A stretch of DNA of 50,190 nt, taken from the NCBI GenBank assembly GCA_013154335.1, contig JAADCQ010000014.1, positions 1 to 50,190 on the forward strand, written 5' to 3'. How positions within the stretch are numbered: position 1 is the stretch's first letter; each line of letters begins with the position of its first letter. This DNA comes from Methanopyri archaeon (GTDB taxonomy: Archaea; JAADCQ01; Methanopyri; Methanopyrales; Methanopyraceae). A program made the position numbers and the translations under genes. The notes under the pieces were generated by a model. It made no database searches and was not told the DNA's origin. It worked only from the letters and a program-made list of their open reading frames with translations. Shown piece after piece: positions 31,632 through 39,928 of the stretch.

Positions 31632-32833
31632 GCCCGGAGCACCTCCCGGGCCTTGCCTGAGAACACGATCTCGTCCTTGTCCCGATCGATGACGATGAAC
31701 CTCTCGTTGCAGGCCACGCACGGATCGAGGCTGGCGTACGCGGCCACGGCGTCCGCCACGCTGGGGGCGCCCGGCGCTATGGCCTCCAGGACCCTGATGT
31801 TGGGGACGGAGGGCGTTCGGATGGTCGCCTTCTTGACGACCCCTCCCCTCGAGATCTCCATATCGTAGACCAGCTCGCCCCTGGGGGCTTCCGTCCTGTT
31901 CACGACGTGGCCTCCCTCGACCTTCATCTCGACCCTGTGATCGCCCCTGGGTAGCTCCTCCACCATCCTTTCGATGAGTTCCACGGACTGGAGGACCTCG
32001 TCGTACCTCACGAGGATCCTGTCCAGGTTGTCGCCGTGGTCGCGCGTTATCGGCCTGAAGCCCACCTCCGGGTACACGGGCTCGATCGTTCTGATGTCCT
32101 GGGCCACGCCCGAGGCTCTAGCCTGGGGCCCCACGACCCTGTACCTGCGGATCATGTCTTCCGTGATCACGCCGACGCCTCTGGACCTCATCTTGATGAA
32201 GGGATCGTTGGACGCGATCTTCCTGTAGGTCTCGACGTCGGGCACGACCTTCTCCTCGAGGACCTCGATCACCTCGTTGAGCGTGTCCTCGTCGACGTCG
32301 AGTCTGACCCCGCCGACGACGTTCCAGCCCGTGAGGATCCTGTTGCCCGTTATCTTCTCGATGCAGTCCAGGACGCGTTCCCTGGTGTTCATGTTCCACA
32401 CGAACATGGTCTCGTGCTCGATCGAGTAGAAGTAGGCGGCGTTGGCTATGAGGTGGGATTGAATCCTATCGAGCTCCTGGACGATGTAGCGGAGGAAAAG
32501 GCCTCTCCTGGCCGGTTCGCCCTCGGACACGGATTCGACGGCTCCGATGAAGCACATGTTGTGGGCGTGGGAGCATATACCGCAGACGCGTTCGGCGAGG
32601 AACGCGGCCTTCTGCCACGGCATGCCCTCCATTATCTTCTCGATGCCACGGTGGCAGTAGCCCATCTCGACCTTGCAGTCGACGACTTCCTCGCCTCGGA
32701 TGGCCAGCTTGATCCTGAGTGGCTCCTTCAGGATCGGGTGGTGGGGGCCGACGGGAACGTGGTGGGAGATGGGCTTCTCCTCGCCCGTGTCCAGGTCTAT
32801 CACGGTGACGCCGCGCGGGGCTTTATCGGCCAT
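31610..32833 (-). CDS. ehaO: Energy-converting hydrogenase A large subunit EhaO
   Basis: 407 aa from ATG 32833 with AGGGGTGGGGG upstream. NiFe ligands are complete: ERVCGICSH (C84, C87) and DPCVACNE about 33 residues from the end. Also PVGPHHPILKEP and GYCHRGIEKIMEG, typical of group 4 membrane-bound [NiFe] hydrogenases and complex I NuoD. No long C-terminal extension for protease removal, as usual in this group. In contrast to VhuA, the second motif is in the same chain and uses Cys, not Sec. Confidence 0.93.
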   Translation of the reverse strand: MADKAPRGVTVIDLDTGEEKPISHHVPVGPHHPILKEPLRIKLAIRGEEVVDCKVEMGYCHRGIEKIMEGMPWQKAAFLAERVCGICSHAHNMCFIGAVESVSEGEPARRGLFLRYIVQELDRIQSHLIANAAYFYSIEHETMFVWNMNTRERVLDCIEKITGNRILTGWNVVGGVRLDVDEDTLNEVIEVLEEKVVPDVETYRKIASNDPFIKMRSRGVGVITEDMIRRYRVVGPQARASGVAQDIRTIEPVYPEVGFRPITRDHGDNLDRILVRYDEVLQSVELIERMVEELPRGDHRVEMKVEGGHVVNRTEAPRGELVYDMEISRGGVVKKATIRTPSVPNIRVLEAIAPGAPSVADAVAAYASLDPCVACNERFIVIDRDKDEIVFSGKAREVLRACRSKTS

Positions 32834-33299
32834 CGCCCCCACCCCTCTCGAACTCCCAGCGCCTGAAGAAGGTCGGGAGGACCTCCACCACGGCCTTCAC
32901 TATCTCGTCGGGTCTCGGGGGACACCCGGGGACCTCAGCGTCCACGGGGATGAACTCGGCGGCGCCTCCCCCCACGCGGCCCCCGTCCTGGTTGAATATC
33001 CCGCCCGAACACGCGCACGATCCGACGGCCACCACGGCCTTCGGTTCGGGTACCTTGTCGTAGAGTTTCGGTAGCTTGTCCTTCCACTGCTCCGTCACGG
33101 GACCCGTAACTATGAGCACATCCGTTTTCCTGGGATTGTTGTGGTAGTATATCCCATATTGCTCTAGGTCGTATCTGTATGTGAAGCATGCTAATATCTC
33201 TATATCACATCCATTGCATCCTCCAGTGTTCACTACGGATACGTGAATGGACCTAGATCTTATCAGTCCTTTTAACTTCTTGAGGAGACAGCAAACCAA
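32823..33299 (-). CDS. ehaN: Energy-converting hydrogenase A small subunit EhaN
   Basis: 158 aa; TTG 33299, 3 bases after the ehaM stop. IHVSVVNTGGCNGCDIEIL holds the first two Cys of the proximal cluster, VGSCACSGG the third and EVPGCPPRPDEIV the fourth, as in NuoB-like subunits. Hands electrons from EhaO toward the polyferredoxins. The first 50 codons are distinctly AT-rich compared with the rest of the operon. Confidence 0.92.
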   Translation of the reverse strand: MVCCLLKKLKGLIRSRSIHVSVVNTGGCNGCDIEILACFTYRYDLEQYGIYYHNNPRKTDVLIVTGPVTEQWKDKLPKLYDKVPEPKAVVAVGSCACSGGIFNQDGGRVGGGAAEFIPVDAEVPGCPPRPDEIVKAVVEVLPTFFRRWEFERGGGDGR

Positions 33300-33302
33300 A
33301 GC

Positions 33303-33743
33303 TCAGATCACACCCTTCCTTTGGAGGCGGTTGAGGAATCTGATCAGGAACTCCCTATCGATCTCGATGGGACCGCGGTCCCTGAGGTCGAGGAGTTCCA
33401 CGCCGAGGATCCTGGATAGCTCACCCTCCGATATCACGTCGAGGAGGACCAGGGCCTTCAGGACGTCGTCGTCGAACGCGTCCACGATGCGTCTCGCCTG
33501 CTCCACCTCGCAGTGAAGACCGTAGAGGGCCGTGCACGATCTGGCTTTGGACAGCGCCGTGAGGACCCTGTCCTCGTCCACGTCTAGGAGATCGGCCAGG
33601 TAGCGGACGATGTCGCGGTCGTAAGCGTAGCTCTTGAGGATCCATCTCTTGACCTTGAGGACGACCTCGGGGTCCTCGGCGTACATCTCTTGTAGGTCTT
33701 CCTCGGTGATGTCCTTCCTGCGGGTCAGGGGGCGGAGTATCAA
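33303..33743 (-). CDS. ehaM: Energy-converting hydrogenase A subunit EhaM
   Basis: 146 aa; TTG overlaps the ehaL stop as TTGA. Soluble, strongly helical and charged (EEDLQEMYAEDPEVVLKVKRW; FDDDVLKALVLLD). No Cys cluster or membrane helix. Assigned by its position directly before ehaN and by length; no motif independently proves it. Confidence 0.75.
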   Translation of the reverse strand: MILRPLTRRKDITEEDLQEMYAEDPEVVLKVKRWILKSYAYDRDIVRYLADLLDVDEDRVLTALSKARSCTALYGLHCEVEQARRIVDAFDDDVLKALVLLDVISEGELSRILGVELLDLRDRGPIEIDREFLIRFLNRLQRKGVI

Positions 33744-34084
33744 CGGAGGACCCCCGTGGTGACGAGGTAAGCGAGTACTGCGGCGGCTATCCCGAGGGCC
33801 GTTTCGATCCTCCCGTAACCGGGCCTCATGTTGAGGGCGAAGCCGGCCATGAAGGCGCCGACGAGTGCGGGCCCCGCCTCCGCCTTGGCGGCCGCGTATC
33901 CGATCAGGGCCCATCCCAGGACGGACACGGGGAGGGCTATCGGGTCGATGACCCTCTCCCTGTACGGGGCGGGGTACGCCTTGTAACTGTACTCCAGGCC
34001 CAAGATGGAGCCGAGGATGAACGTCGTGAACACCCCTGTTATCGTGCAGTCCAGGAAGAACCTCCATCCGGCCTCCGCTATCAT
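33740..34084 (-). CDS. ehaL: Energy-converting hydrogenase A membrane subunit EhaL
   Basis: 114 aa from ATG overlapping the ehaK stop (ATGA). Three or four membrane helices; a basic loop YKAYPAPYRERVIDP (about 34-48) separates the first from the rest. Placed by order and size. Confidence 0.75.
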   Translation of the reverse strand: MIAEAGWRFFLDCTITGVFTTFILGSILGLEYSYKAYPAPYRERVIDPIALPVSVLGWALIGYAAAKAEAGPALVGAFMAGFALNMRPGYGRIETALGIAAAVLAYLVTTGVLR

Positions 34085-34302
34085 GGGTGACCCGCCCTGG
34101 CGAGTAGGAGCCAGGTGGCGAATAGGAGGAGGATCGCGGCGGGTACCAGGGTCTCCTCGGTCACGTGGAGGGCTTTCTCGCACTTCCAGCACGCCGTCAC
34201 CAGTCCGGCCACTATCACGACGATGGCTCCCCCGATCTCCGCGGGGGTGGCGTGTTCCAGGAGGAACATGACGCCCAGGGCGCACACCGAGGCGCCGATC
34301 AC
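34081..34302 (-). CDS. ehaK: Energy-converting hydrogenase A membrane subunit EhaK
   Basis: 73 aa from GTG 34302 with two or three membrane helices around a short Cys/Lys/Glu loop (CWKCEKALH). The strong GGGGGAAGGAG is 22 bases upstream of this GTG but only 3 bases before an in-frame CTG at 34320, which would add six residues. The true start may be CTG. Placed by operon order. Confidence 0.7.
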   Translation of the reverse strand: MIGASVCALGVMFLLEHATPAEIGGAIVVIVAGLVTACWKCEKALHVTEETLVPAAILLLFATWLLLARAGHP

Positions 34303-34333
34303 GAGGGTGTGGGGCCTCAGGGTCTCCTTCCCC

Positions 34334-35194
34334 CTAGATCCAGGGTTTGGGGACGAGCGTGTCCAAGAACATCAATCCCGCTACAGTTACGTGTACTCCT
34401 ACCGCCTGATATGGGGTTAATATCGGCGTTAAGGCGCATAATGTAGCCAGTATAGCGGTTAGTCCTCCCATTACGAACATGTGCACTACTGGATCAGATA
34501 TCCCGAGGAACACGGCTTGGAATACCCACAGTTCGCAGAAGTACTTGATTGCTTCTGAGGTGTACATGAGGGATCTGAGGAAGCCGGGGTACTCCGTGAG
34601 GTATCCCTCCACTATGTCGTAGCCTTTGGATGGGTCGAGGGGCGAGTGGGGTGAGTCTATCCATAGGAGGGTGAAGAACGCCAGGGTGGAGAACGGGATG
34701 TACCTCCACAGGGCCCCGTGTGTTTTCTCCCAGGCGAGGATCCCGGACACGTCCATGTGACCGGTGACGAAGTACGCGGAGATGAGGGAGCACGCGAGGG
34801 CTAGTTCTCCGGCCGGCATGATGGCGTGCCTGACACCGCCTATCTTGGTGTACGTGGATCCCGAGGACACACCGGCACCGTGGGAGAGTACCTTGTACGC
34901 GGCGTAGAACGCGAAGAACGGGAGGAGGTTACCCCTGTACACGGCGGCTATGGTCACGGCGGAGGACCACACTATCACGTTGAACACGGGTACCATCCAG
35001 TAGAGGAACTCCGCCGACGTGATCGGGGCGTAGCCCTCCTTGAACAGGAACTTGAGGGTGTGGAGGAGTTCTTGGATGATGGGGGGACCGGGCCTCCTCT
35101 GTATCCTGGCCATTATCTTCCTGTGCAGACCGAGGTAGATCGAGCCCACGAGGAAGGCCTCGGTCACTCCTACGAACGTGTCGATCACGATCAA
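34334..35194 (-). CDS. ehaJ: Energy-converting hydrogenase A subunit EhaJ (NuoH-like)
   Basis: 286 aa from TTG. Eight membrane helices. The NuoH signature region is evident: KIMARIQRRPGPP then LLHTLKFLFKEG near the N-terminus, and a loop with EGYLTEYPGFLRSLMYTSEAIKYF (Glu-rich, at the quinone-site equivalent) about residues 196-219. Thought to form part of the ion path next to the hydrogenase module. AT-richer near its 3' end. Confidence 0.9.
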   Translation of the reverse strand: MIVIDTFVGVTEAFLVGSIYLGLHRKIMARIQRRPGPPIIQELLHTLKFLFKEGYAPITSAEFLYWMVPVFNVIVWSSAVTIAAVYRGNLLPFFAFYAAYKVLSHGAGVSSGSTYTKIGGVRHAIMPAGELALACSLISAYFVTGHMDVSGILAWEKTHGALWRYIPFSTLAFFTLLWIDSPHSPLDPSKGYDIVEGYLTEYPGFLRSLMYTSEAIKYFCELWVFQAVFLGISDPVVHMFVMGGLTAILATLCALTPILTPYQAVGVHVTVAGLMFLDTLVPKPWI

Positions 35195-35197
35195 GGC

Positions 35198-35416
35198 TCA
35201 GTACCCCAGGAAGGGGGCCCTGTTCCTGCGCTCGGAGCGTGGGGACGCGGCCCATCCTATCGCGAAGATCGTGTAGGCTATCGCGAGGATCGTTAGGGTC
35301 GAGAAGAGGCCGTAGTGAGCGTCAACGACCGCCGGGTACGTCTCATCCACCCATGTGAGGGCGGCGTCCCAGGCGACGGCCAGGGCGACGGCGGTCACCT
35401 TCAGCGCCTTGCCCAC
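35198..35416 (-). CDS. ehaI: Energy-converting hydrogenase A membrane subunit EhaI
   Basis: 72 aa from GTG after GGGGGTAAC. Two membrane helices with WDAALTWVDETYPAVVD between them and a basic tail SPRSERRNR. Placed by order and size. Confidence 0.75.
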   Translation of the reverse strand: MGKALKVTAVALAVAWDAALTWVDETYPAVVDAHYGLFSTLTILAIAYTIFAIGWAASPRSERRNRAPFLGY

Positions 35417-35428
35417 GGAAGTTACCCC

Positions 35429-36100
35429 CTAGGGTAAGGAGGCGAGTATCTCGAGGTACCTGGAGAAGGTGAGTAGCGTGGTGAGGTGGATCACGAAGGC
35501 GTACCTGCCCCATATCCGTCTGAACGAGTCCACCTTGACCGCGTAGAAGGGTCCGACGCCGGCCTCGCCCACGACCCCGGCGGTGAGTAGGATCTTACCG
35601 TACTCCATCGCCCAACCGCCGGCCCCGGGTGGCATGTGCATGAGTTGGTGGAGGCTGAGGGTGCCCGTCCCCGCCAGGATGAGGGCGGCGCCACCGAAGA
35701 GGGGTAATCCGGCTATCAGGCACATGAGACCGTAGTTGAACGCGCACTCGAGGGCGAACTCGTCTCCCACGGTGGTGCCGATAAGGCCCATGTTGCAGAT
35801 GCCGAGGAGGGATAGGAACAGGGTGAAGTTGAACACGTCTCCCGTTGTGACCACGCCGGCGGCGGCCATGGTGGAGCCGAGGGCCAGAGCGGCCTTGATC
35901 TTGTCCTCCCTGGGCATGACTATCTTGGCCTTGATCCTGGGGATCTTGTGGTCGACCTCGACGTAGATGTCGGTGTTGCTGAATATGGGGAGGGCTAGGA
36001 CGGCGAGGAGGAGGGCCAGGATGACCGCGTTGATGGTGCTGATGTACGGGACGATGTCGCCCAGGGGGATGTAGTACAGGATCTGACCGCTGGGGTACAC
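35429..36100 (-). CDS. ehaH: Energy-converting hydrogenase A membrane subunit EhaH
   Basis: 223 aa from GTG, 1 base after the ehaG stop. About six helices, including FSNTDIYVEVDHKIPRIKAK as a charged loop and GILLTAGVVGEAGVGPFYAVK-like block. It resembles a shortened NuoL/M/N-type antiporter half, so it is a candidate for the ion-translocating unit. Glu in VVGEAGVG is membrane-embedded. Confidence 0.8.
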   Translation of the reverse strand: MYPSGQILYYIPLGDIVPYISTINAVILALLLAVLALPIFSNTDIYVEVDHKIPRIKAKIVMPREDKIKAALALGSTMAAAGVVTTGDVFNFTLFLSLLGICNMGLIGTTVGDEFALECAFNYGLMCLIAGLPLFGGAALILAGTGTLSLHQLMHMPPGAGGWAMEYGKILLTAGVVGEAGVGPFYAVKVDSFRRIWGRYAFVIHLTTLLTFSRYLEILASLP

Positions 36101-36101
36101 C

Positions 36102-36770
36102 TCAGCGTTCCCCCTTGACCTGCACGTCGTAACCTATCGCGTAACCCAGGAGGGTCAGCTTCGGTCCCACCTTGACCAGTATGCCCCCGGTGCCCGACAG
36201 GATCAAGGCCAGCAGCCAGTCCCTGGGGGACAGGAAGAACGTGGAGAACCCGACGACCCATAGGGCCCAACCTATGCCCGAGATCGATTCCATGCCCTTC
36301 CAGTCCTCGTACCTGGGCCTGACGTACCTGCACATGAGGTAGAACGCGGCCCCCGTTCCCGCGACGGCTCCTCCCGTGAACCCTGTGAGGATGGCGCCGT
36401 AGACCACCAGGCCTATCATCACGGCCTTGGGGGCCGTCCTCAGGACCTCCATGTCTAGGGGTTCGAAGGTGGGTCTCTTCGGCCCCGCGTACCTCGCTAT
36501 GATGGCCTCGGAAGTGGCCATCAGCTCCGCGAGTCCGACCACGAGTCCGGGTAGGATGAGGCACTCGGCTAGGTCGGTTCCGACCGAGGCGAGCAGGGCG
36601 AGGGCCCCTATCTCGACGGCATCGGTCATCGTCAGCCTGTTCAGGGGACGCCTGTCCGCCAGTATGTCGGCCAGCGCTATCAGGCCCGTGGCTACGCCCG
36701 CGGCCACGGCTATCTTGTAGAGGTGTACCGTTATCAGGGGGACGAGTTTCGGGACGAGGATCTCGGTCAT
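36102..36770 (-). CDS. ehaG: Energy-converting hydrogenase A membrane subunit EhaG
   Basis: 222 aa from ATG. About seven helices; PKLVPLITVHLYKIAVAAGVATG at the N-terminus (about 7-29) and conserved acidic residues in TMTDAVEIGALALLASVGTDLAE. Spaced 6 bases after ehaF. Placed by operon order and size. Confidence 0.78.
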   Translation of the reverse strand: MTEILVPKLVPLITVHLYKIAVAAGVATGLIALADILADRRPLNRLTMTDAVEIGALALLASVGTDLAECLILPGLVVGLAELMATSEAIIARYAGPKRPTFEPLDMEVLRTAPKAVMIGLVVYGAILTGFTGGAVAGTGAAFYLMCRYVRPRYEDWKGMESISGIGWALWVVGFSTFFLSPRDWLLALILSGTGGILVKVGPKLTLLGYAIGYDVQVKGER

Positions 36771-36776
36771 AGGGCG

Positions 36777-37283
36777 TTACTCCCTCTCCCGTTCCATGTT
36801 GTCCTCGCCGATCGTCTTCATGCGGACGATCCAGGAGAACACGACGAACGCGGCGAACATGATGGATGACTCGAGGATGGTATCCAACCCTCTCGTGTAG
36901 TACAGGATCTCATCGAGTATGCCTCCCGGGTGGGAGACGATCGTGGTGCCGCAGTGCTTCGAGTGTTTAGCCAGCCACCTCGTGAACGGCGTGAGGTAGG
37001 ACGTGATCCATCCCCTGACGGGCTCGAACCGCGGGTACTGGGACACGACTATGCCGGGGTGTTTGAGCGGGACGCCTCCTCTGTCGTAGGGGGCGAGGGG
37101 GTCCCCGGCCTTCATCTGCTCCTGTGGGGCGGGCCTCGGGTAGAGTTGCTTCCTGTCGTAGTTGTAGTGGTGGAAGAGCCCTATCGCGGATATGATCACC
37201 ATCATGAGGCAAAACGCGGACACCATGCTATCGGGGCGTCTGATCGCGTTGTACGCCCTCGATATTCTCTCTATCACGCCCAC
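36777..37283 (-). CDS. ehaF: Energy-converting hydrogenase A subunit EhaF
   Basis: 168 aa from GTG with GGGTGGAGG upstream, 56 bases inside the end of ehaE. One helix near residues 20-36, a large polar segment (about 40-120) with YPRPAPQEQMKAGDPLAPYD that is likely outside the membrane, and a second helix near 140-158. Consistent in order, size and topology with EhaF. Confidence 0.78.
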   Translation of the reverse strand: MGVIERISRAYNAIRRPDSMVSAFCLMMVIISAIGLFHHYNYDRKQLYPRPAPQEQMKAGDPLAPYDRGGVPLKHPGIVVSQYPRFEPVRGWITSYLTPFTRWLAKHSKHCGTTIVSHPGGILDEILYYTRGLDTILESSIMFAAFVVFSWIVRMKTIGEDNMERERE

Positions 37284-37533
37284 TTGCCTCCACCCTCAGT
37301 ATTGCCCTTAGTAGGATGGGCGTCGCGAAGGCTCCTACGGCCACGTAGGTGAGTAGTGCGAGCATGTGGTTGAACGCCAGGAACAGGAGGCAGATCCCCA
37401 CCCCGGCGACCTCGAGGTTCAGGGATTTCACCACGGGATCGTGCCGCTTGGGTCCGACGGCGGCCCCGAGGGTTCCTAGGACGCATAGGGCCCCTCCGAC
37501 GCACGCTATGACCTCAGGGTCTGGGACGCTCAC
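37228..37533 (-). CDS. ehaE: Energy-converting hydrogenase A membrane subunit EhaE
   Basis: 101 aa from GTG after GAGGTGAGACGAG. Three helices with NuoK-like layout. The last 19 residues (GRDRENIEGVQRDQTPR) are polar and lie wholly within the 56-base overlap with ehaF, so they may be a local addition. The N-terminus overlaps ehaD by 20 bases. Confidence 0.75.
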   Translation of the reverse strand: MSVPDPEVIACVGGALCVLGTLGAAVGPKRHDPVVKSLNLEVAGVGICLLFLAFNHMLALLTYVAVGAFATPILLRAILRVEASGRDRENIEGVQRDQTPR

Positions 37534-37768
37534 CTCGTCTCACCTCCTCGATCCTGATCAGGTAGACGCAGAACATGATCGTGCCGACGGCCTCCAGCAC
37601 GACCGCCGCGGCAGCCACGTCGAGGTATCCCTCGGCCGCCACCGCGCCTATCAGGCCGGATTTCATGAGCCCTATCGGTGGTAACTTGTCCAGAGGGTCC
37701 CTTCGTAGGACCGTGGCCACAGCCCCTATCCCGCATATCGTGAGGGAGGCCGTCAGGAGCCAGTTCAT
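37514..37768 (-). CDS. ehaD: Energy-converting hydrogenase A membrane subunit EhaD
   Basis: 84 aa from ATG overlapping the ehaC stop (ATGA). Two to three helices; conserved-looking LPPIGLMKSGLIGAVAAEGYLDVA around the middle. Ends in a charged tail EEVRRGERPRP. Placed by order and size. Confidence 0.75.
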   Translation of the reverse strand: MNWLLTASLTICGIGAVATVLRRDPLDKLPPIGLMKSGLIGAVAAEGYLDVAAAAVVLEAVGTIMFCVYLIRIEEVRRGERPRP

Positions 37769-38028
37769 GTTCCGGACTCCCGCCGTATCTTCCTGACCTT
37801 GTCCAGCGTGTAGGCAATAGCGTTGGATTCGAGGGTAGAGAACACGAAGGTGCAGAGGGCCGCCACGAGGCCCATGTCCGTCCTCCAGGTGAGACCTATG
37901 AGGCCGGAGATCCCGAAGCCGACGACGTTCAGGTAGAGCATCTGTGCGTAGACGTCCCTCGCCACTAAAAGCCGGAGCGCCGCGAAGATAACGATGGCCG
38001 CTATCACCGCTTCGGCGGCCACGCTCAC
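37765..38028 (-). CDS. ehaC: Energy-converting hydrogenase A membrane subunit EhaC
   Basis: 87 aa from GTG overlapping the ehaB stop as GTGA. Three helices in MrpC/NuoK-like arrangement, with [20 protein letters not shown] and a basic C-terminus [11 protein letters not shown]. Placed by order and size. Confidence 0.75.
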   Translation of the reverse strand: MSVAAEAVIAAIVIFAALRLLVARDVYAQMLYLNVVGFGISGLIGLTWRTDMGLVAALCTFVFSTLESNAIAYTLDKVRKIRRESGT

Positions 38029-38489
38029 GTTTTCGGCCCCCGGTTGAGCCTACGTGCCATATCGCCCAGCAGTCTGGAGGCCCTGGGGTGGTCCAGCCCG
38101 TGGAGGGTGGTGATGGCTATCACCATGCCCGCCACGAAGCAGGTGGGGTCCATACCTAGGACCTTGTCGTACAGGGTTACGAGGGCCGTGGCCGTGAGGG
38201 ATCCCGTCGTACCGGCGTACCCGGGGTCCGCGCACAGTCTGTTTCCGATGTACACGCCGAGCGCCGCTAGGATCCCTCCGGGGATGCCCATGCAGACGTA
38301 GCCGACGGAGGCGAGGAGGGTGCCGGCGGAGGCGTCGGGTGAACAGACTATGTTGCCCATGAAGTAGCCGCCGGAGATGTCGCCTCCGCGCTCCTCGACG
38401 GATTCGGCGATCGCACGGGCTCCCTCGACGCCCGGGCCCTCCGGGAGTCCCATAAGTATATCTATAAGAACGAAATTGAGCCACGCCAT
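38025..38489 (-). CDS. ehaB: Energy-converting hydrogenase A membrane subunit EhaB
   Basis: 154 aa from ATG 38489, but no ribosome-binding site precedes it. An in-frame CTG at 38537, 4 bases after GGTGAGG, would add 16 residues ([16 protein letters not shown]) that complete the first membrane helix. The CTG may be the real start, giving 170 aa. Further helices near [23 protein letters not shown] and [11 protein letters not shown]. The second of the operon's membrane subunits. Confidence 0.78.
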   Translation of the reverse strand: MAWLNFVLIDILMGLPEGPGVEGARAIAESVEERGGDISGGYFMGNIVCSPDASAGTLLASVGYVCMGIPGGILAALGVYIGNRLCADPGYAGTTGSLTATALVTLYDKVLGMDPTCFVAGMVIAITTLHGLDHPRASRLLGDMARRLNRGPKT

Positions 38490-38543
38490 GACGGCGGCGA
38501 CGCCGATTTCCAGCGCCGTGAAAGCTGCCGTCGGCAGCGTTCC

Positions 38544-38828
38544 TCACCCCTGATCCGGTCGGGGGAACACCTTCTCGATGTTCTTGACGAACACCGCCGC
38601 GAACACCCCCGACACCACGCCGAGCACGGGCCAGTACGCTCCTATCAGCCTATCCAACACCACGGCGACCCCCGCCCCGATCACGGGCGTGGGGAACAGG
38701 GCCGAGACCTCCCAGGAGTTCCTCCTCGGTTTCTCCGTCTGGACCGGCGGTAGGCCCACGGCCAACCCCGTACCGAAGGCCACCACCGCGGCCACGCCGG
38801 CCGCGGCCAACGTCCACCACGCTTTCAA
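38544..38828 (-). CDS. ehaA: Energy-converting hydrogenase A membrane subunit EhaA
   Basis: 94 aa with TTG 38828 as start, supported by GGGGGA at 9 bases; ATG 38852 adds eight residues but lacks a binding site and leaves only 29 bases to the divergent moxR. Three helices (about 3-22, 45-63, 66-83). First gene of the operon, so the eha promoter must lie in or just before 38829-38881, where no clear TATA box was seen. Confidence 0.75.
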   Translation of the reverse strand: MKAWWTLAAAGVAAVVAFGTGLAVGLPPVQTEKPRRNSWEVSALFPTPVIGAGVAVVLDRLIGAYWPVLGVVSGVFAAVFVKNIEKVFPRPDQG

Positions 38829-38881
38829 TTTAAGGATTCCCCCGAAGACCATTCGGCTTTTCCCGAAGGGGGCGACGATCC

Positions 38882-39922
38882 GTGAGCAAGATCGTTATGA
38901 AACCTAAGGTCAGCATCGAGGACGATTGGATAGTCTTCGAGGGCGAGGAGGACTACGTCAAGCTCCCCAAGGACCCCAACCGCGTCATCCGGGACTTCGA
39001 GGAGCGCGGGTACTTCTTCGACGACCAACACAGGCGCGACTTCGCGGCCATGTACATGACGCTGGTCGTGGAACGCACCCCCGTCCTCCTGGTGGGTCCC
39101 CCGGGCACGGGTAAAACGAAGCTCGTCAGGCTCCTGGGCGACATCTACGACGTCCCCGTCATCGTGATGAGGGGTCACCAGGAGGCGAGGGAGCAGGAGT
39201 TCATAGGAGGCGTCGACGTGGCGGCACTCCCGGTCGCGGACAAGATCGCGGAGGAGTTCACGGAGTTCGAGGGCATGGAGTACGAGGAAGCCGTGGAGGC
39301 CCTGAAGGAGATTATTTACGTCGGTGGCTACCTGAAGGACGTGGTGAACGAGGCTCGACGCAGGGGAGCGTGTCTGTTCTTCATCGACGAGGTGAACAGG
39401 TTCCCGGGCTACATGATACCAACGCTCATCCATATCTTCGAGAAGGACATCGACACGATCTACATCCCCCACTCCCCGATAGACTTCGGGGAGACGGGGG
39501 CCATCCTGAGGATAGGCGCCCTTAACCCCGAGGGCAAGGGAACCACCAACTTCGACGAGGCCCTCCTCAGGAGGGTCGAGCTAGTACCCTGGGGCGAATA
39601 CGACGTTTCCATCTACAAGCGCATCGCCCTCGAGTCCGCCTCCCGGATAGTCGACCTGAACAGGGTCCTGGAGGACGTGCTGAAGGACCTGGCCGTCCTG
39701 GTCAAGGACATGGGCAAGGGCGTCGACGTGGCCAAGGATGTGGCCCAAACCGTCGCCCTCGGGGTCAAGATGGGGTACGACGTCGAGACCGTCGCCCGCA
39801 ACATAGCGAACAAGATCCTGTCCGACCTGCTCCTGGATTCCGAGAACATGGACGAGTTCGAAACCCGTCGTAACGCCCTCGAGAGAAAGATCGCCGAGAA
39901 ACTCAAGCCCGTCCTCGGGTGA
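38882..39922 (+). CDS. MoxR-type AAA+ ATPase
   Basis: 346 aa from GTG. Walker A GPPGTGKT (72-79), Walker B CLFFIDEVNRF (about 162-172), sensor-1 IGALNPEGKG, and arginine finger region FDEALLRRVE. An insertion of about 45 residues (GGVDVAALPVADKIAEEF onward) separates Walker A and B. The long helical C-terminal lid has VDVAKDVAQTVALGVKMG. MoxR ATPases act as chaperones with VWA-domain partners; the partner gene follows 6 bases later. Confidence 0.88.
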   Translation: MSKIVMKPKVSIEDDWIVFEGEEDYVKLPKDPNRVIRDFEERGYFFDDQHRRDFAAMYMTLVVERTPVLLVGPPGTGKTKLVRLLGDIYDVPVIVMRGHQEAREQEFIGGVDVAALPVADKIAEEFTEFEGMEYEEAVEALKEIIYVGGYLKDVVNEARRRGACLFFIDEVNRFPGYMIPTLIHIFEKDIDTIYIPHSPIDFGETGAILRIGALNPEGKGTTNFDEALLRRVELVPWGEYDVSIYKRIALESASRIVDLNRVLEDVLKDLAVLVKDMGKGVDVAKDVAQTVALGVKMGYDVETVARNIANKILSDLLLDSENMDEFETRRNALERKIAEKLKPVLG

Positions 39923-39928
39923 CGGGCC

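Noticed and set aside
33744-34067. Longer start for EhaM through the ehaL gene
   Set aside because: It is a frame-shifted shadow of ehaL; TTG 33743 gives a TTGA overlap and the expected size.
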